A DNA stretch of 64,000 bases from Hanleya hanleyi (lineage: Eukaryota; Mollusca; Polyplacophora; Lepidopleurida; Hanleyidae). The stretch covers positions 1 through 64,000 of the forward strand of contig JAVTVY010016099.1 in NCBI GenBank assembly GCA_036873755.1, in the 5' to 3' direction. A program made the translations under genes and the position numbers. The notes below the pieces were generated by a model, which was not told the DNA's origin, did not search any database, and was given only the letters and a program-made list of their open reading frames with translations. Of the stretch, positions 21,174 to 33,225 are shown piece by piece (position 1 is the stretch's first letter; every line of letters starts with the position of its first letter).

Positions 21174-22735
21174 TGATCCATATTTACACCAGTTATCAAT
21201 AGTTCAAAAAAGCGCCCCATGATGAGGAGATAGGAAATAGATCAGAAGAACGAACCGCAAATCATGGGAGGAGCCACGCGTCAATCCACCTTCCGCTGCA
21301 ATCGGACAGATCTACTGTATTGGGATTAATTTCAATTTCGGTGTAAGTCTGGGACTGATTCTCGTCATCATGAAGAGGTCTGTTCCAGGTTATTTCTTCA
21401 TCTAACACAAACAAGATAAATCAGCGTACACCAACTAGCGACTGGCAATCTACAATTGCAGCATGCTGCCCCGATTCTCTGTTTTTGGAGTAATTTATTT
21501 GGAGAACTGTTTAGTAAATTATATTGCCATATTATCGCGAAATTTGAATAGGAATTCTTCAGCGATAAAGAAATAATTCATTCTGATAATAATTAAAATG
21601 GATAATATATTCCTCATCAATTTCGACACAATACGTCATATCTGGTGACTGCAAGGCTCGAATCTGGTATGGAAGTGGGCAACGATTTGGTACAAGATTC
21701 ATCTGCTGCAAGTTTTATTGTCAGTCTATCAACTTTTCAATGGGAGATCTTGCACCAAGCCTTGCCTGGAAGAAGTTCTCGATTTTGTGGAAAATATCCA
21801 AACAGGATTGTATGTCTGCCCGGATAAAACAAAAACTAGTTGTATACTGAAATGGAAAACCAAAACACATCATTTCTATTTTAGATATAAAACGCTTTAA
21901 TTATCAGTTTAAATAATATATTCTTAAAACAATAGCAATACATGAAATTTATAAATTGTTTGCCGAAAGTGGCGATTTTAAAATGAGAAATAAATACTTC
22001 TATATCACTATTCGGACAAGGAAACTGTTAAATGATGCTTGCGTGTAACATAAAATAGTCTCTTCTCTTAAAAAACCCCCAGCAACATTAGGTTGGTCTC
22101 TTCCAATAGCATTATACGACAAGGATATGCCGTCAGAGTTTCGACAATGGCTTTCGCCTTAAAGTGGTCCTCATGTTTCCACTCGGATTATCCACTGGAA
22201 CGTATACCTGCAAAATCAGGAGGAATGGCAAATCAAATAACAATCACTGGAGTATATACGTTTAAAATTCAAATCCATGTATTCGGATTAGTCCAGTTAG
22301 ATTTTAGCTTTTCGTCGATGATTCAAGAGTTTCTAATATTCATATGGTCTCTTCTATTTTCAACAGTAGTATAGAAAGGTGATCTGTGTTTTATTGGTTT
22401 GAAGCGTAACAATGGGTCGTCAATGTTGGTTGTATTTGTGTGTTGTGGGGGGTGGGGGCGTATCTTCGTATTAATGTTCTGGATTTGATTCTTGTGCAAT
22501 CGACAAGGATTCGCCGTTTCGTACTGTTGATAATGGACTAGTCGCGGGTAAAATGGGTGAAGTGGAGTCAAATATTTCAATTTTCCAAATATGGCGATGC
22601 TTATAACGGGACAAGAAAGGGGGTAACATGACTGAATCGAGGACAATATCAAACCTAACGGATAAAAACATTTCTGGCGAACTGGATTGTTTTTATGCCT
22701 ATTTCCCGTGAATTCGCTAATTTACAACGGATTTG
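21174..22735. other. intergenic with a degenerate repeat
   Basis: 21760-22230 is the second copy of the repeat found in the cPLA2 3' flank. The rest is AT-rich with a G-rich run near 22445-22460. No gene seen. Confidence 0.45.
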
Positions 22736-24445
22736 TTACATGAGCAGTGTGACTAACGTCACAGGATCTACGAAGTAGAGTAGGCATTAGGACTCGAACG
22801 CGAACTGAACTCTTGGAAATCCCCACCCTCAGTTGAAATCCTGCCTATATTAAGATGGGCACCGCCCAAGTCAGAATCGCCAGTGATTTTCATCAAAAAT
22901 CACCAGGAATTTTCATCAAAAGTAGGTCAGCTCAGAACTTGTTGGTAACAGTCTTCTAATGCGCCTTCATTCCAAAATTAAATAACGATCGCCAATTTAA
23001 TTTTACAATTTTTTAACTAAAGGAAACAGATTGAATAATAAAGGTTCAGTAGATTTCAAGCTTTACGTGTGAAAATATATTTACATCTCTTTAATGGTTT
23101 TCAGTGCCCTTGTCCAGGATCAAAACAACTTTTTGAATCACATTATTTTCCCAACAATACAACAATTTTTTATATATAGTACTATAGTAGAAAGGTAGTA
23201 TTTATGTAGTTTACGGTAATTCAACTCAAGACCAACACCTTCTATGCACAAGATAATAATGATTCTATGTCATTCTCCTGAGCATAACCGGTACAAAGAC
23301 GAATAAATAGCGTCTCTACATCACGTTGTTATCTAGATATATGAGACAACACATTTTGGGTATCGGCAATCTGATGAATGTACTATTCCGGTTTTCTTGT
23401 TTCACATTATATTCTATGGCGGTTGACCGGTGATTTTCTTTGTTGATAAACGTTAAACCACCTCAGCTTCGTTGTGTGAATCGGAATTGCATTGCTGTGA
23501 CACACCAACACACTCCGTGGCAGTGATTCTGTATCGCCCAATCAAGGAATCAAAATGGATCAAGATTTGAAATGACAAGAAAAATTTAGACATATTTTGT
23601 TTACACATGTAATTTTTTATTTAAATTATATCCAAGTGTGATATATAGTCAATATTCAAGAGGTACAAAAAAACTTCAAAGTATGTGCTCATATTTTCAC
23701 ATCATGATCAAAAATACCTTATCTAGTTAAATTCTACCCAAAGAAAATAAATTAAGACCCTTTAAACATGCCGTCATGGCTTTGCTCAGTAAACTTTTAT
23801 CATTGTTGCTCACACAGACTAATCTGAAGGATGATACCACATCTTTCTTCTGCTGGGTTATTGCACCAGGCTGACTTAATTGGTTGATGTAGGATATTTC
23901 ACCACCAGTGCATGGGTAATTTGACCTGAATTTGACGTCTGACGTGGTCTGTGATGAAATGTTTGGATGTGAAATAGGATACACGTTAAAGGCCACAGTT
24001 TACATATATCTATAACAATATACTGAATTGTGTGTAGGCTGGCAAGTTGGTAATAGCAGTGTAGATAAATGCACTAACAAATGATGGAAAATTAGCATTT
24101 TCATTTCATAAAAACGATTACGGATGGCATATCCCACCAGATTTTGTACTGTGTTATATATACAGTGAAACATACAGCCAAGGGTTCCCGATGGGCATGA
24201 CAGTGTACTCGCTGAGCCATCAATAAATAATAAAAAAAATAATTATAACTCAAATTTTAATCAGAATTCGGTCAACTCAGAACTTGCTGGTGACAATGCC
24301 CTAATGCACGTTCATGCCAAAAATCAAGGTTCTAATGTCAACGGTTCTCCTTATTTTGCCGACGAAAGGATTCGGATGGACTGACTGACTCACTCATTAC
24401 CGGACAATTTGCGATCTGTAGCCTACTTCGTAGGAATTTTGTTTC
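22736..24445 (+). mobile_element. long dispersed element, copy A
   Basis: About 1.7 kb that reappears in reverse at 53655-55720. Edges carry CTACGAAGTAG on the left and CCTACTTCGTAGG on the right (inverted), inside TGAGCAGTGTGACTAACGTCACAGG. A direct repeat of about 50 bp (TCAGAACTTGTTGGTAACAG and TCAGAACTTGCTGGTGACAA) lies near both ends. A minus-strand frame at 23727-23990 has NQLSQPGAITQQKKDVVSSF and may be the relic of a coding sequence. Family not recognised. Confidence 0.8.
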
Positions 24446-25794
24446 GATTTGGAGTCTGCACTGGAATCCTTGTAGTGTACCAATGCAATTACCCTCTCAT
24501 TGACCAACGCAAACTTCAGAAAACAGGAGTGTTAATCTGCCGTGCAGTTTCCATCAACAAGCGGTAATGATTGTCCATCTATTCGAATTTAACCGCTGCT
24601 CCCGGGCTCATTGTCCGTTTCTATATACGATGCGTTTCTGCGTCGAATGTCTGATAAGCGCTAAAACGTCGTGGTGGGCTTGTTAGAAGGCTTAATGGTG
24701 AAACAATCGTGGAATTGTCCCGTTTTGTCAGAAAAGCGTAGCATCCAGTTGCTTTGTAGGTTTCATAGGCCCCTTTTCGACACATAGGCTATCCCTTTTC
24801 AGAATTGTCCATTTCTGCACATCAGTGTTATGTGGGATTAAAATGTTGTAGCCTATACGCCTGTGTTCTGACTTAAAAAAAACTGATTGCAGTTGACGTT
24901 ACACAAGCTGCTATCAAGAAGATCTACCAGTGAACTCACGCTCTCGTTATCGTCAATAACGTTTGGTGTATACTAGATAAGGACAATATCTGAGAGACAG
25001 TCAATGGTTTTATACAGCGGTTAGTGGCGAGCTGGGGCTTGATATTCGCGAATTTGGTAGAAGGGTTTGCGTTCCACAGCTTGAAATATGGAGATGTAGT
25101 GATACTTGCCTATACGCGAGTTCGCTGATCGCATTTGAGGGATGGAAAACATTTCCACTGAATATCGTGAACTTATTCCCAGCAACAACCACGGCGTATT
25201 TGATGAGTTTACTGGTACGGAACATCATGTTTGATTTCGAAGAACCATTGATGACAATTATGCATTCCATTACAAAGGAGCGGAGCGCCAGACTCGCAAA
25301 CAACTGAATTTCCATGCAATCGAGTGTTGGAACCATCACTCACTATCTTGCGATTTTAATTCCATGGAACACTTCTAGCAACAGAAAACAAATTACGACT
25401 AAGTTGTAATGTTTTTGAACATATAGGAGGCGATGGATCAATAGCCGCTCCATTTGCCTAATACACACTGGAGTTGCGTTTGTGGACAATATAACGCTTT
25501 TTTATGCAAGCATATCAGGACGTTTTACTTCGATCAGTGACGTTCGAAGCTTAAACTTAAACTTAAAACATAAAGTGAACGAGCAATGACCAAAATCAGT
25601 TCGCGAACAGTTGTCAAATTTTCAAAGACAATCATTTCAAGAAAATAGAGGTTTCCTGGGTTTGGTGCTAATTTTGTGCTAGCACACTACAGGTACATAA
25701 CGTTCATCGCATTAGACAGCGGTCCAGGGAAGCACGTTTGAACACGTTGCTGCATGTGCCGATCGTATAGCAAGCAAAACTGGATAATAATCTT
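24446..25794. other. 3' flank of uricase, no gene seen
   Basis: No recognisable exon. A minus-strand open frame at 25010-25336 has no homology that can be read. GTCAAC- and CGTT-rich parts are unremarkable. Confidence 0.4.
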
Positions 25795-25839
25795 CTAGGT
25801 TTCTTGAGATACAGCTTGAGTATCTCCCTCATCTGACGG
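25795..25839 (-). CDS. UOX: uricase last exon (tentative)
   Basis: Acceptor GACTTTTCAG followed in phase 0 by PSDEGDTQAVSQET and TAG. PSDE fits the P.DEP.G turn that follows the HYF block in uricases, and it brings the total to 299 residues. A different terminal exon with an SKL-type ending cannot be excluded. Confidence 0.5.
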   Translation of the reverse strand, partial: PSDEGDTQAVSQET

Positions 25840-28800
25840 CTGAAAAGTCGCATCCCATGAGTTGAATTATGTTGTCTACGTCAAGAAAGCGCGTTCGAAC
25901 ACATCCATTACTGCTTGGACCGCATAGCAACAAACGGGGACAATATTCTTCACGTTTGCTGAAGAGATAGCCGGAGAAGTCTCTCCTGACCCGACCGCTG
26001 CACAATTGAGGGGTTGTCAAACTTGACCTAAGAAGATCTGTATTTACAGAGTTGGAGATTAGTTATGAAGGGGCACACTTTAACTATTATATATCCAATA
26101 TAGATATCCAGTATGTTGACGTTCCCGCGCGCTAGCCACCAGAGCTAGGATTGCGGGATGTGTGACGTGTGCCGCGATTTGTTCGTCGGTACGGTCGGCA
26201 TGGTGGGGGATTGATGTTCCTCGCAAATGATCTGGGAAGTCGACAAGGAAACGTGAAAGAGTGTTGTGTCAGGTATCCAATGAAAGCGCTTAATCTGTGT
26301 GGGAATACTGGGTTGATTCCATTAAATAATTGGCAATTTGACCTGTAACGCTATAGCGCGCATGCGCACTAGCCAGGGAGGGTGTTTGGGTATCCAATGT
26401 ATTCTCGCATACTGTACCGGAATACTGAGAGGACTGATTGACAGTATTGCCCCTTCATCTGTGACGTCATGGCGCGCATGTACACTTGCTAGCGAGGCGT
26501 ACTTTGGCCAGTAGTGTCATGTGGAGTATCCGATGAAATCTCTCAATCTGCACAGGAATATACTGAAGTGGTTTCATTAAACATTTTGTCACTCTAGCCT
26601 GTAACGTCACCTCGTGCCCGGACACTAGCGAGGGAGGCGTGTTTCACAAGTGCAGGGCCGGGAGGCGAATGTCGACAAATATTGTCGTGTCGGGGATCCA
26701 AAGAATGCCTTCACGCTTCACAGAGAAACTGGATAATTTCCTAGTAGTAGTATCGCATTGTTCTGCCAGTAACGGCTTCTAGAGATCTATATGTAATGGG
26801 CGTTGTAATGCTCTACAGAAAATTACTCTAGCTAGAAGGATTTACCGTGTGTTTATCATTTCCCATTTCCACTTTATTGAATCTGGCGTAGTCTACCTCG
26901 AAATAATGAACGTTTGGCATCGTCATCTCAATTTTGTCTACCTGTAACAATAAAACAATGAACCTATTTGATATGGATATATAATGGGAAAATGACTTTT
27001 TTACACTATCATGAACTCGGTCTAGCGCATCCACCGAGATAAAGACTAGTCATACGTAATGTTAATTTTTGCATTACTATGCAATTTCTTCAGAACTTTA
27101 TTGCAAAATTTGAAGGAAACTACTGGTCTAGCAGGGCCTACTTCCGATGTAGTTATTACAAATATGATTATCTCGCAATTACCTTCAGATCTGCGGCCTT
27201 CCTGGCATGATTTTTGTTGAGAGAATAAAGAATATTAATTAAACTGAATGGACACCGAAATCGCCATCTTTCAGCTAAAAAATTCGAATTGTAATTTCAA
27301 ACGTTTCGCTGAACGATTTCGGCGTCCATTTAGGTTTATTTATATTCTCTTTACCATTCTTTGGGCAAAAATCATGGCAGCAAAGGCGCAAATCTGGAAA
27401 GTAATTGCGGCATTGCGCTATTATCATATTTGTATTACCAGCAAGAGAAAGAAGGAGAGAGAGAGAGAGAAATACGGTTTAACGTCGCATTCAGGCAAGA
27501 GAAAGAATATGCTTGCGGCACAAATACGAGGAAGGCGAGTAACTATGAAACTCAGCTTGGGTAAGGCCAGAAAAGATGGCCATTTAGTCGATAGAGCCAC
27601 TGTTACCAATTCGCCCTCATTTTAAAAATATCTATGCGTACATAAATAGTAAACAAAAGGCAAACCTGAGGCAGGTGATCTAACACAGTCAGTTGAACTT
27701 TGTAAAGAGTGGCCTGGAGTGACGGTGAATGAACGCCACGCGCTGTTGGACCGACAAACGTGTCAACGATCATCGACTTCACGGAATCCCTTCAAAGAAA
27801 AATAATCATTTAATTTTATTTCACTTATAACGGTCGTGGAGTACCCCAATTTGACGGAAGGTCAGTCCAGGGTAAGATGTTATGGGGAACTATAACCGAC
27901 GGGAACTGTTATGTCATATACATGTAGTTTCACCGCCTAGAGTCAATTCCTCAGCCAACAATACCAGATCCGGTGACGTGTGGTCGTTCACAGGTAATGA
28001 CATATGATTGTATCGAGTACGGTAAGAGTATAGATATAATATTACCGGTGGGGTAAATGATACTGGGTTTACTTTAGTGGCCGCATTGGCAAGTTTAAAC
28101 CGAAAAGACGGCAATAGCCTCCCCTGGATTGATTAATGATAAGGTCAAAGCCGTCGGGTCGCGATATCAGACGTTCCGCAAAAGTCAGACGTGTCGTAAG
28201 CGGATGTCAGATAGGCGCAAACGCCGTGAATGTTGCGACGAGAGACGGACCACAGACGCCGTGAGCGTGATCGAAGATAACCGGGTCGTAGTAGACGTGC
28301 AGTGCACAGATACCAGATGAGCTACATCCCAGCTCAGAGAGTATACCACAGGCTGCACGACCAGGGTCTACCCTCTAGTAATTAATAGCCGTCGGGAGGG
28401 TCGCCGAAGGCAGCCCTAGAGAGGTTGAGCCCAAAACATTCGTAGACCGATACTACAACTAGGGCGGGGGGTTGTGAGCCCCACAGCTGTAGACTCGCTT
28501 CAAGGAGGGAGGTGACGTTTGGGCCTTACATCCTTAGGTCCGCACCAATGATATAGTGTGATACAGGGCCAGCGACCAGGCAGCTAGATAGATGAGGGAG
28601 TGGGAACTCACTACTACCCAAGTTTAGCCCCGGAGGTTGTGAGACGCTATGTAAGTGTAGCATGGAGGAAGCTCCTGGAATATATAAGGGACTAGGGTAA
28701 GGAAATAAAGCGTGGAGCCAGTAGGATTACTTTGGTGAGAAGGTGTCAGGGTGGTGGGAGTGAGTAACCCTGATTCTCCACCAGCCAGGGTTAAAGGCAG

Positions 28801-31800
28801 ACAACAAACAGTTAACTTGAAGACTGAACCTGATTGCTGATGCCAGACAGCCATCCAGCATCTATAGGACGGATATCGTTTCTCAATCGGATCAGTCAAA
28901 ATTGCTATTATATCTGGAAAAAATATATTTGTACTATACTATTACCAGTTTATAAAAGAAAGCATACCAGCAAGAGTTGTAATCGGCGACTTGTGACGGG
29001 TTGTACCACCACCTACTATGAACAACTGTACAAAGAAGTCTGTCGTCTGCTTCCGGCAATGTAGTATACTCATCCCGCAGAAAATTCTTAAAGGACGTTT
29101 TGGTGGTCTTTAGGATTCTCAAATCTTTCAGTCCAGCAGATACACGTGGAAGTTCTGAAAAATTTCAATTTTGTACAAAGAACCATCTAAGTTGTGCCGC
29201 CAAATTTTCGTCAAAATTTGCCTACTGATGAAAACGTTAACTCAACGGGGGAATCAATATTTTTGGAAAATTGGAATAAAATGGGGCTTATGCAATATTA
29301 TATTGTAGTGTAGTCAACTTACTCTCCCGGGTTTGTGTAACCTCACAGAAGCGGATGGCGTCAGTGTTCCAGACAAATGCATGCTCATGTGCACCAGATC
29401 TCTATTGGAAAAGAAATAAGATAGATACATGCACAAACTGATCTCTCTCATCCAAAGCAAAGACACAATGAACATATCGTAGAAAGTAATGCGCGAAAGG
29501 AGTGCACCAAATAGAGGGGATACCTTGAGAAGGAAGTTGACCACGAAGCCACACCACTGAAACTGAGCTAATATTGAGTAAATTAACAATGAGGAAAATG
29601 AATTTGAAATATAATTGTATGAAACATTAATGTTTTATAATTCAAATTTCAATTCTGGTCAAATTAACACCTTGCGTAGAGACGTGTTGACCACAACTGT
29701 TCCTCCAGACATTTTAACTTATTTTAAACATATTGCAAGAATACGCAGGTTTTGGGTAACAGTGCAGTGTTAAGAAATTGGAACTCTTTTGAATGGGGAG
29801 TTTAATTTAGTCCATACATAGAGATTTTGGTACGATAGAATGCCAGTCAGAGAAACGTATGATCCTGTATTACTGGTTACAATTCTGTGGCAACAATGAT
29901 TTTGGACGAGTGGTGCATTTCTCTTCGTTCATAAACTGAATTTAGTATAACAGTTTCATAATTATGAACAACGAGAAAGTTTGTTCATCACTTCCCAGCT
30001 AGTCTGACCCTACCACAGGTCACGTGAGACAGCTATTTGCCCCTTCATATATGGAGAGTTCCACTGTTTCCTCCATCTCAAAACTTTAGTATAGCATCCA
30101 TGCCTTGCTACCGTTTCTCTGCAAAATATCCTCTGTATATAATACCAGGGGTGGAGGTCCTGTGCTTATTCAGACGTGAAAGACTGAACAAAAATCGTTA
30201 TTCAGAGAAACAATCTTAATAAATTAATATCCTATCAATACCCCCCAATTGTACATGCCGTTATAGGACCTTACTTCAATTGAATTTGAACACATTTAGA
30301 CTAATCCACTGTAGTCGGGGAGGGGGAATAGCATCACTGTCTCCATTTACCCCTAGGTTGATATCAAAGACCAGTCCATATATCTATCCCGTATTATCGC
30401 GCCACACTGGCCAGACCGCGGCATCGTCACACGATATCCCACCGGCTTAGGAACAACCAAAAAGCCTCTAGCTCGATGTTCCCTTCAAGCCATTATGAAG
30501 AGATATCGGGATTGGTCGACGCCCACGTCAATGTATAAGAGGGTTAGATATTACAGCGATGTATCTAAATTGGGGAGCAGAAAGGATCTAATTTGTTTGC
30601 CAGAGGAAGGCCTATTATTATATTCTTGATCATATCCCCGTGGGTTATTGGTTTGGTATTACCCTTTGAATCCGTTTCCATGGTGCCTCCTCTGTGGTGA
30701 CGAACACTTTCCTGACATGGCTGTACTTTCCCAGGAAGTGTCGACAGAGAAGCAAGGCAAACTTTTCAATGGTGGAAATCTGAAAAGACAAGGTTTTGAT
30801 GTTACAGTATGAGTGACTGTTTTCCAGTTGACATGAAATTAAACCGATGCAGTATTACAAACGGAGACTGTCGATTGCATGTAGCTATTATCATTTTGTG
30901 GATAGAAGTAACTTAATCTCGAGGCTGAGAGTGACACCTATTGAACAGGTTACACAGAACGAGATCTCTCCAATGGAGGTAAAAAATGTCGTTTTTGCTC
31001 AATAACTTTTGAATTATCATCATATTATTCATTATAACCCTCCAAAATCTTCAGAGAACTTATCTTGCATATTGTTACGTGTCGTAACAGTGGTTTCCCA
31101 ATGAAAATGGTATAGTCTAATTAAGAAATAATGTTTTCATTGGCTTGCTCACTGATTATTTTACGCACGGTTAGGGTTGGGAAGTTTATTTTAGGGCAAG
31201 GGTGAATGGCGAAACTTGCACACACTAACCGTGCGTAAAATCACCACTGAGCACGTCTATGAAAACATTATTTCTATTCTATTGCACTACCCAAATTGAT
31301 TATCAACAAAAATTATAACGAAAGGTTCAACACATATTTTAAGCTTTGACAATCTTTCTCTCCTTTCTTGAAAAAAAAAACTCGTCTACTGATGCTCCCG
31401 TCTCGGTTGGCATATCATTCATAATAATTCAAGGTGATTTTCGTAAAAGTGAAATCGACCTCTAACATTAAAGAGCGGTACTTATCCAGGGGAAGATCAG
31501 AAACTTTCCGGGAGGGCTAAAAAGTCGTTGTCACTGGTAGGAGCAGAAAGGTACCGCGGTTAGTGTGGTCAACCTACCCGAAACATTTTTGAGTGAAATA
31601 ATATCGGCAAAGATGGTCAGATGGACTGCTTATTCTGTTATCACGGTGAAATATTCGGCGTACGAGTTCCAGTTTATTGTATTACCGGTATGTCAAATAC
31701 ATCTGACGAGAATATTTCCATCAAAAGTAAGGGTGCGCTGGGCTCTCCATAAAGCTTTATCCATCATTTGTCCACGTAATCCTCAACCAACCGAAGCTCC

Positions 31801-33077
31801 AGAAAAGTTGAAAGAGGTTGAAACGTCTGGCCTCTAGTATTTGATAAATCACAAAGAGAGGAAGTGAACCGGATGTTAACTGAAAAGCCGCGGCCTTTTC
31901 CTCGTCATGGAGATAATGGACGAGTCCAAGCCTGGGAATGAACATAAACCTTACAAGCGACGAACTTAAATTTCTATCCTGTCCCCGCTTTATCAGGAGG
32001 CGAAAGACGAACTCGCACACTTAAAAGAGAAGGGGTTGTATTGGAACGAGTAACTCTCATTATTCAAGCTCGATGGTGTCTGCCCGTGAGATGGTTGTCT
32101 GAGAATAAGTACCGATTACTGGTGGGTGAATAAAGCACCTGTACAATTGGCATCCAATTCTTCGGATGCATGATGCTCTAGATGATTTAGCAGTCAAATC
32201 CTGGCTTCGCCCGTCCCAACAGGAAAAACATATCACCAAGGATTCATATTCGCATGGGACTTTACGAATGCAAGGGTGTGTCATTTGGACTGTGTCGATC
32301 AGGGATTTATTGATAACCTACATGAATAATAGCGGGATACAATACTTACCAACGATATGGTGTTAGTGTCCTCCGTGGGCTGGAAAGAACTCAAGCCCAC
32401 ATGTGCGAGATGCTTAGTAAAGAAGAAGTACAATACCCAGGTACATTGTGTCCAGAGCTGACCCCCCAAGAAAAGGAATCCGTCGTAAAAGGAGAAGCGT
32501 CCAGGAATTATTGTGAAGAATCTAGGCTATCAGCAGGAATTTTCGAATGACCTTTCACGAACGGCTAACGTTCTGTATGGGCTGCTCGAAAAGGGATGCT
32601 CAAAAAGAGCAACTCCAAAGTGACATACCGCCCCAAGAAATGCAATGGATGGGATCTGCTGAATGATCTACATTAGTCACTTCAGGTTCACGATGTTACA
32701 CAATCTGGAGATGCCATAAACCTAGTCTCTTTTTCCAGTTACACAACTATTCAGAAACGTAAATAGAGCAGACAATGCAGTATCAAGTTCAACTTCATTT
32801 TTCATTACATTATTATATTACTCACCCCATGCTTTCGCGCTAGGACAAGGATAATATTTTTCTGTGTGTCCGTGGCAATTACGGCAGAGTTGTCACCATT
32901 TGTATATTCTTCTGTTGTATCGAGGCTCAACTCCACACATACTTTGATCTCTTTTACAATATGACGATTACCAGATTTATCCACACTCATGAGTTTAACA
33001 TGGTTCTTTCCGTATCCGGTATCAACCAATTCAATTCCACTTGTGACCGATTCTTCGATAGCTGATTCCATTGCCAA
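25795..33077 (-). CDS. UOX: urate oxidase (uricase), 299 residues, 7 exons
   Basis: Joined exons on the minus strand: 33077-32826, 30779-30663, 29401-29323, 29154-28968, 27789-27666, 26941-26846, 25839-25795; 900 bp in phase, giving 299 residues (the family is about 300). Uricase oxidises urate to 5-hydroxyisourate in peroxisomes. Active-site residues are present: Lys24 in GYGKNHVK, Thr69-Asp70 in VIATDTQKN, Phe171 and Arg188 around FLRDEYTTLPEADDR, Gln237 in SPSLQATLY, Asn263 and His265 in MPNVHYFEV. The two T-fold halves meet around residue 140. The predicted C-terminus is AVSQET, not the usual peroxisomal SKL/SRL; the last exon is the least certain part. Introns hold a Gypsy relic, a MITE and an LTR-like remnant. 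A sequence TTTATTTCAG before the ATG suggests a 5' UTR intron. Confidence 0.93.
26130..26790 (+). repeat. degenerate tandem repeat in uricase intron 6
   Basis: About four diverged units, each with a TGACGTCA-like or CCTGTAACG block, a GCGC-rich block, CACTAGC.AGGGAGGCGT and a GTATCCAATGA block; spacing is roughly 110-180 bp. One unit contains GCGCATGCGC at 26358-26367. Confidence 0.6.
26846..26941 (-). CDS. UOX: uricase exon 6
   Basis: Acceptor TTGTTACAG, donor GTAAAT, phase 0 at both ends. Encodes VDKIEMTMPNVHYFEVDYAR; the N.H pair is the catalytic Asn/His. Confidence 0.92.
27666..27789 (-). CDS. UOX: uricase exon 5
   Basis: Acceptor TCTTTGAAG, donor GTTTGC. Completes Trp212 and encodes DSVKSMIVDTFVGP, then GVHSPSLQATLYKVQL, the strand with the urate-binding Gln. 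Confidence 0.9.
28100..28900 (+). mobile_element. possible LTR-retroelement remnant in uricase intron 4
   Basis: A stretch of different composition. It starts with a frame rich in Arg and Cys (SDRRKRRECCDERRTTDAVS, 28129-28320), as at the end of a pol gene, followed by a non-coding stretch with TATATAAGG (near 28680) and AATAAAG (near 28705), the layout of an LTR promoter and poly(A) signal. LTR ends were not identified. Confidence 0.35.
28968..29154 (-). CDS. UOX: uricase exon 4
   Basis: Acceptor TTTTTCAG, donor GTATGC. Encodes LKDLRILKTTKTSFKNFLRD, then EYTTLPEADDR with the urate-binding Phe and Arg, and RWWYNP. Ends in phase 2. Confidence 0.93.
29323..29401 (-). CDS. UOX: uricase exon 3
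   Basis: Acceptor CCAATAG, donor GTAAGT. Encodes RSGAHEHAFVWNTDAIRFCE and VTQTRE, matching the H.HAF and FCEV motifs. Phase 0 in, phase 1 out. Confidence 0.9.
29402..30662. other. uricase intron 2
   Basis: AT-rich intron between exons 2 and 3. No mobile element or gene recognised. Confidence 0.6.
30663..30779 (-). CDS. UOX: uricase exon 2
   Basis: Acceptor CTTTTCAG, donor GTAATA, both phase 0. Encodes ISTIEKFALLLCRHFLGKYS, then TTEEAPWKRIQR, equal to the IE.F...I..HFL and EE.PWKR segments of uricases. Confidence 0.9.
31123..31275. mobile_element. short palindromic MITE in uricase intron 1
   Basis: Arms of about 50 bp: AAGAAATAATGTTTTCAT with TTTTACGCACGGTTAG on the left, and CTAACCGTGCGTAAAA with ATGAAAACATTATTTCT on the right, around a 50-bp centre. 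Confidence 0.85.
31437..31525 (+). repeat. dispersed repeat shared with 10498-10615
   Basis: Same ordered blocks as the copy in the last cPLA2 intron (ATTAAAGAGCGG, GGGGAAGATCA, ACTTTCCGGG). Confidence 0.6.
31740..32650 (+). pseudogene. degenerate Ty3/Gypsy-type pol relic
   Basis: Read across frames, the strand gives pieces in the order of a Gypsy reverse transcriptase: a segment ending LKREGVVLERV, then DALDDLAVKSW, then a GLYECKGVSFGLC piece equal to the LYEF..MPFGLC motif, then ELKPTCARCLVKKKYNTQ, equal to the LKPKKC...V.YLGH segment. Several stops and frame changes break it, and the polymerase aspartates are lost. It sits antisense in uricase intron 1. No LTRs found. Confidence 0.6.
32826..33077 (-). 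CDS. UOX: uricase exon 1
   Basis: ATG at 33077 (a second ATG two codons later), donor GTGAGT after codon 84. Contains TGYGKNHVKLM and GDNSAVIATDTQKN, the N-terminal T-fold signatures with catalytic Lys24 and Thr69. Confidence 0.92.
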
Positions 33078-33225
33078 AGAGCTCGTAACTCACTGAAATA
33101 AATAAAATCGCCTGATATAAAGCAACGTGTAACATGAAAATACTTAATAAATAATTAGTTGAGCAGTTTTTCAAACTAACACAAGAAGATGATTGTTGAT
33201 TCTAACTTCATGCATTTTCAAGGAC

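Noticed and set aside
25010..25336. Minus-strand frame of 108 codons beyond the uricase end
   Set aside because: No recognisable motif, no fit as a uricase terminal exon, and the end found at 25795 gives the right total length.
27248..27625. Plus-strand frame of 125 codons starting with ATG
   Set aside because: Lies antisense in uricase intron 5, begins in a short palindrome (TGGACACCGAAATCG and its inverse) and contains a GA-rich simple repeat.
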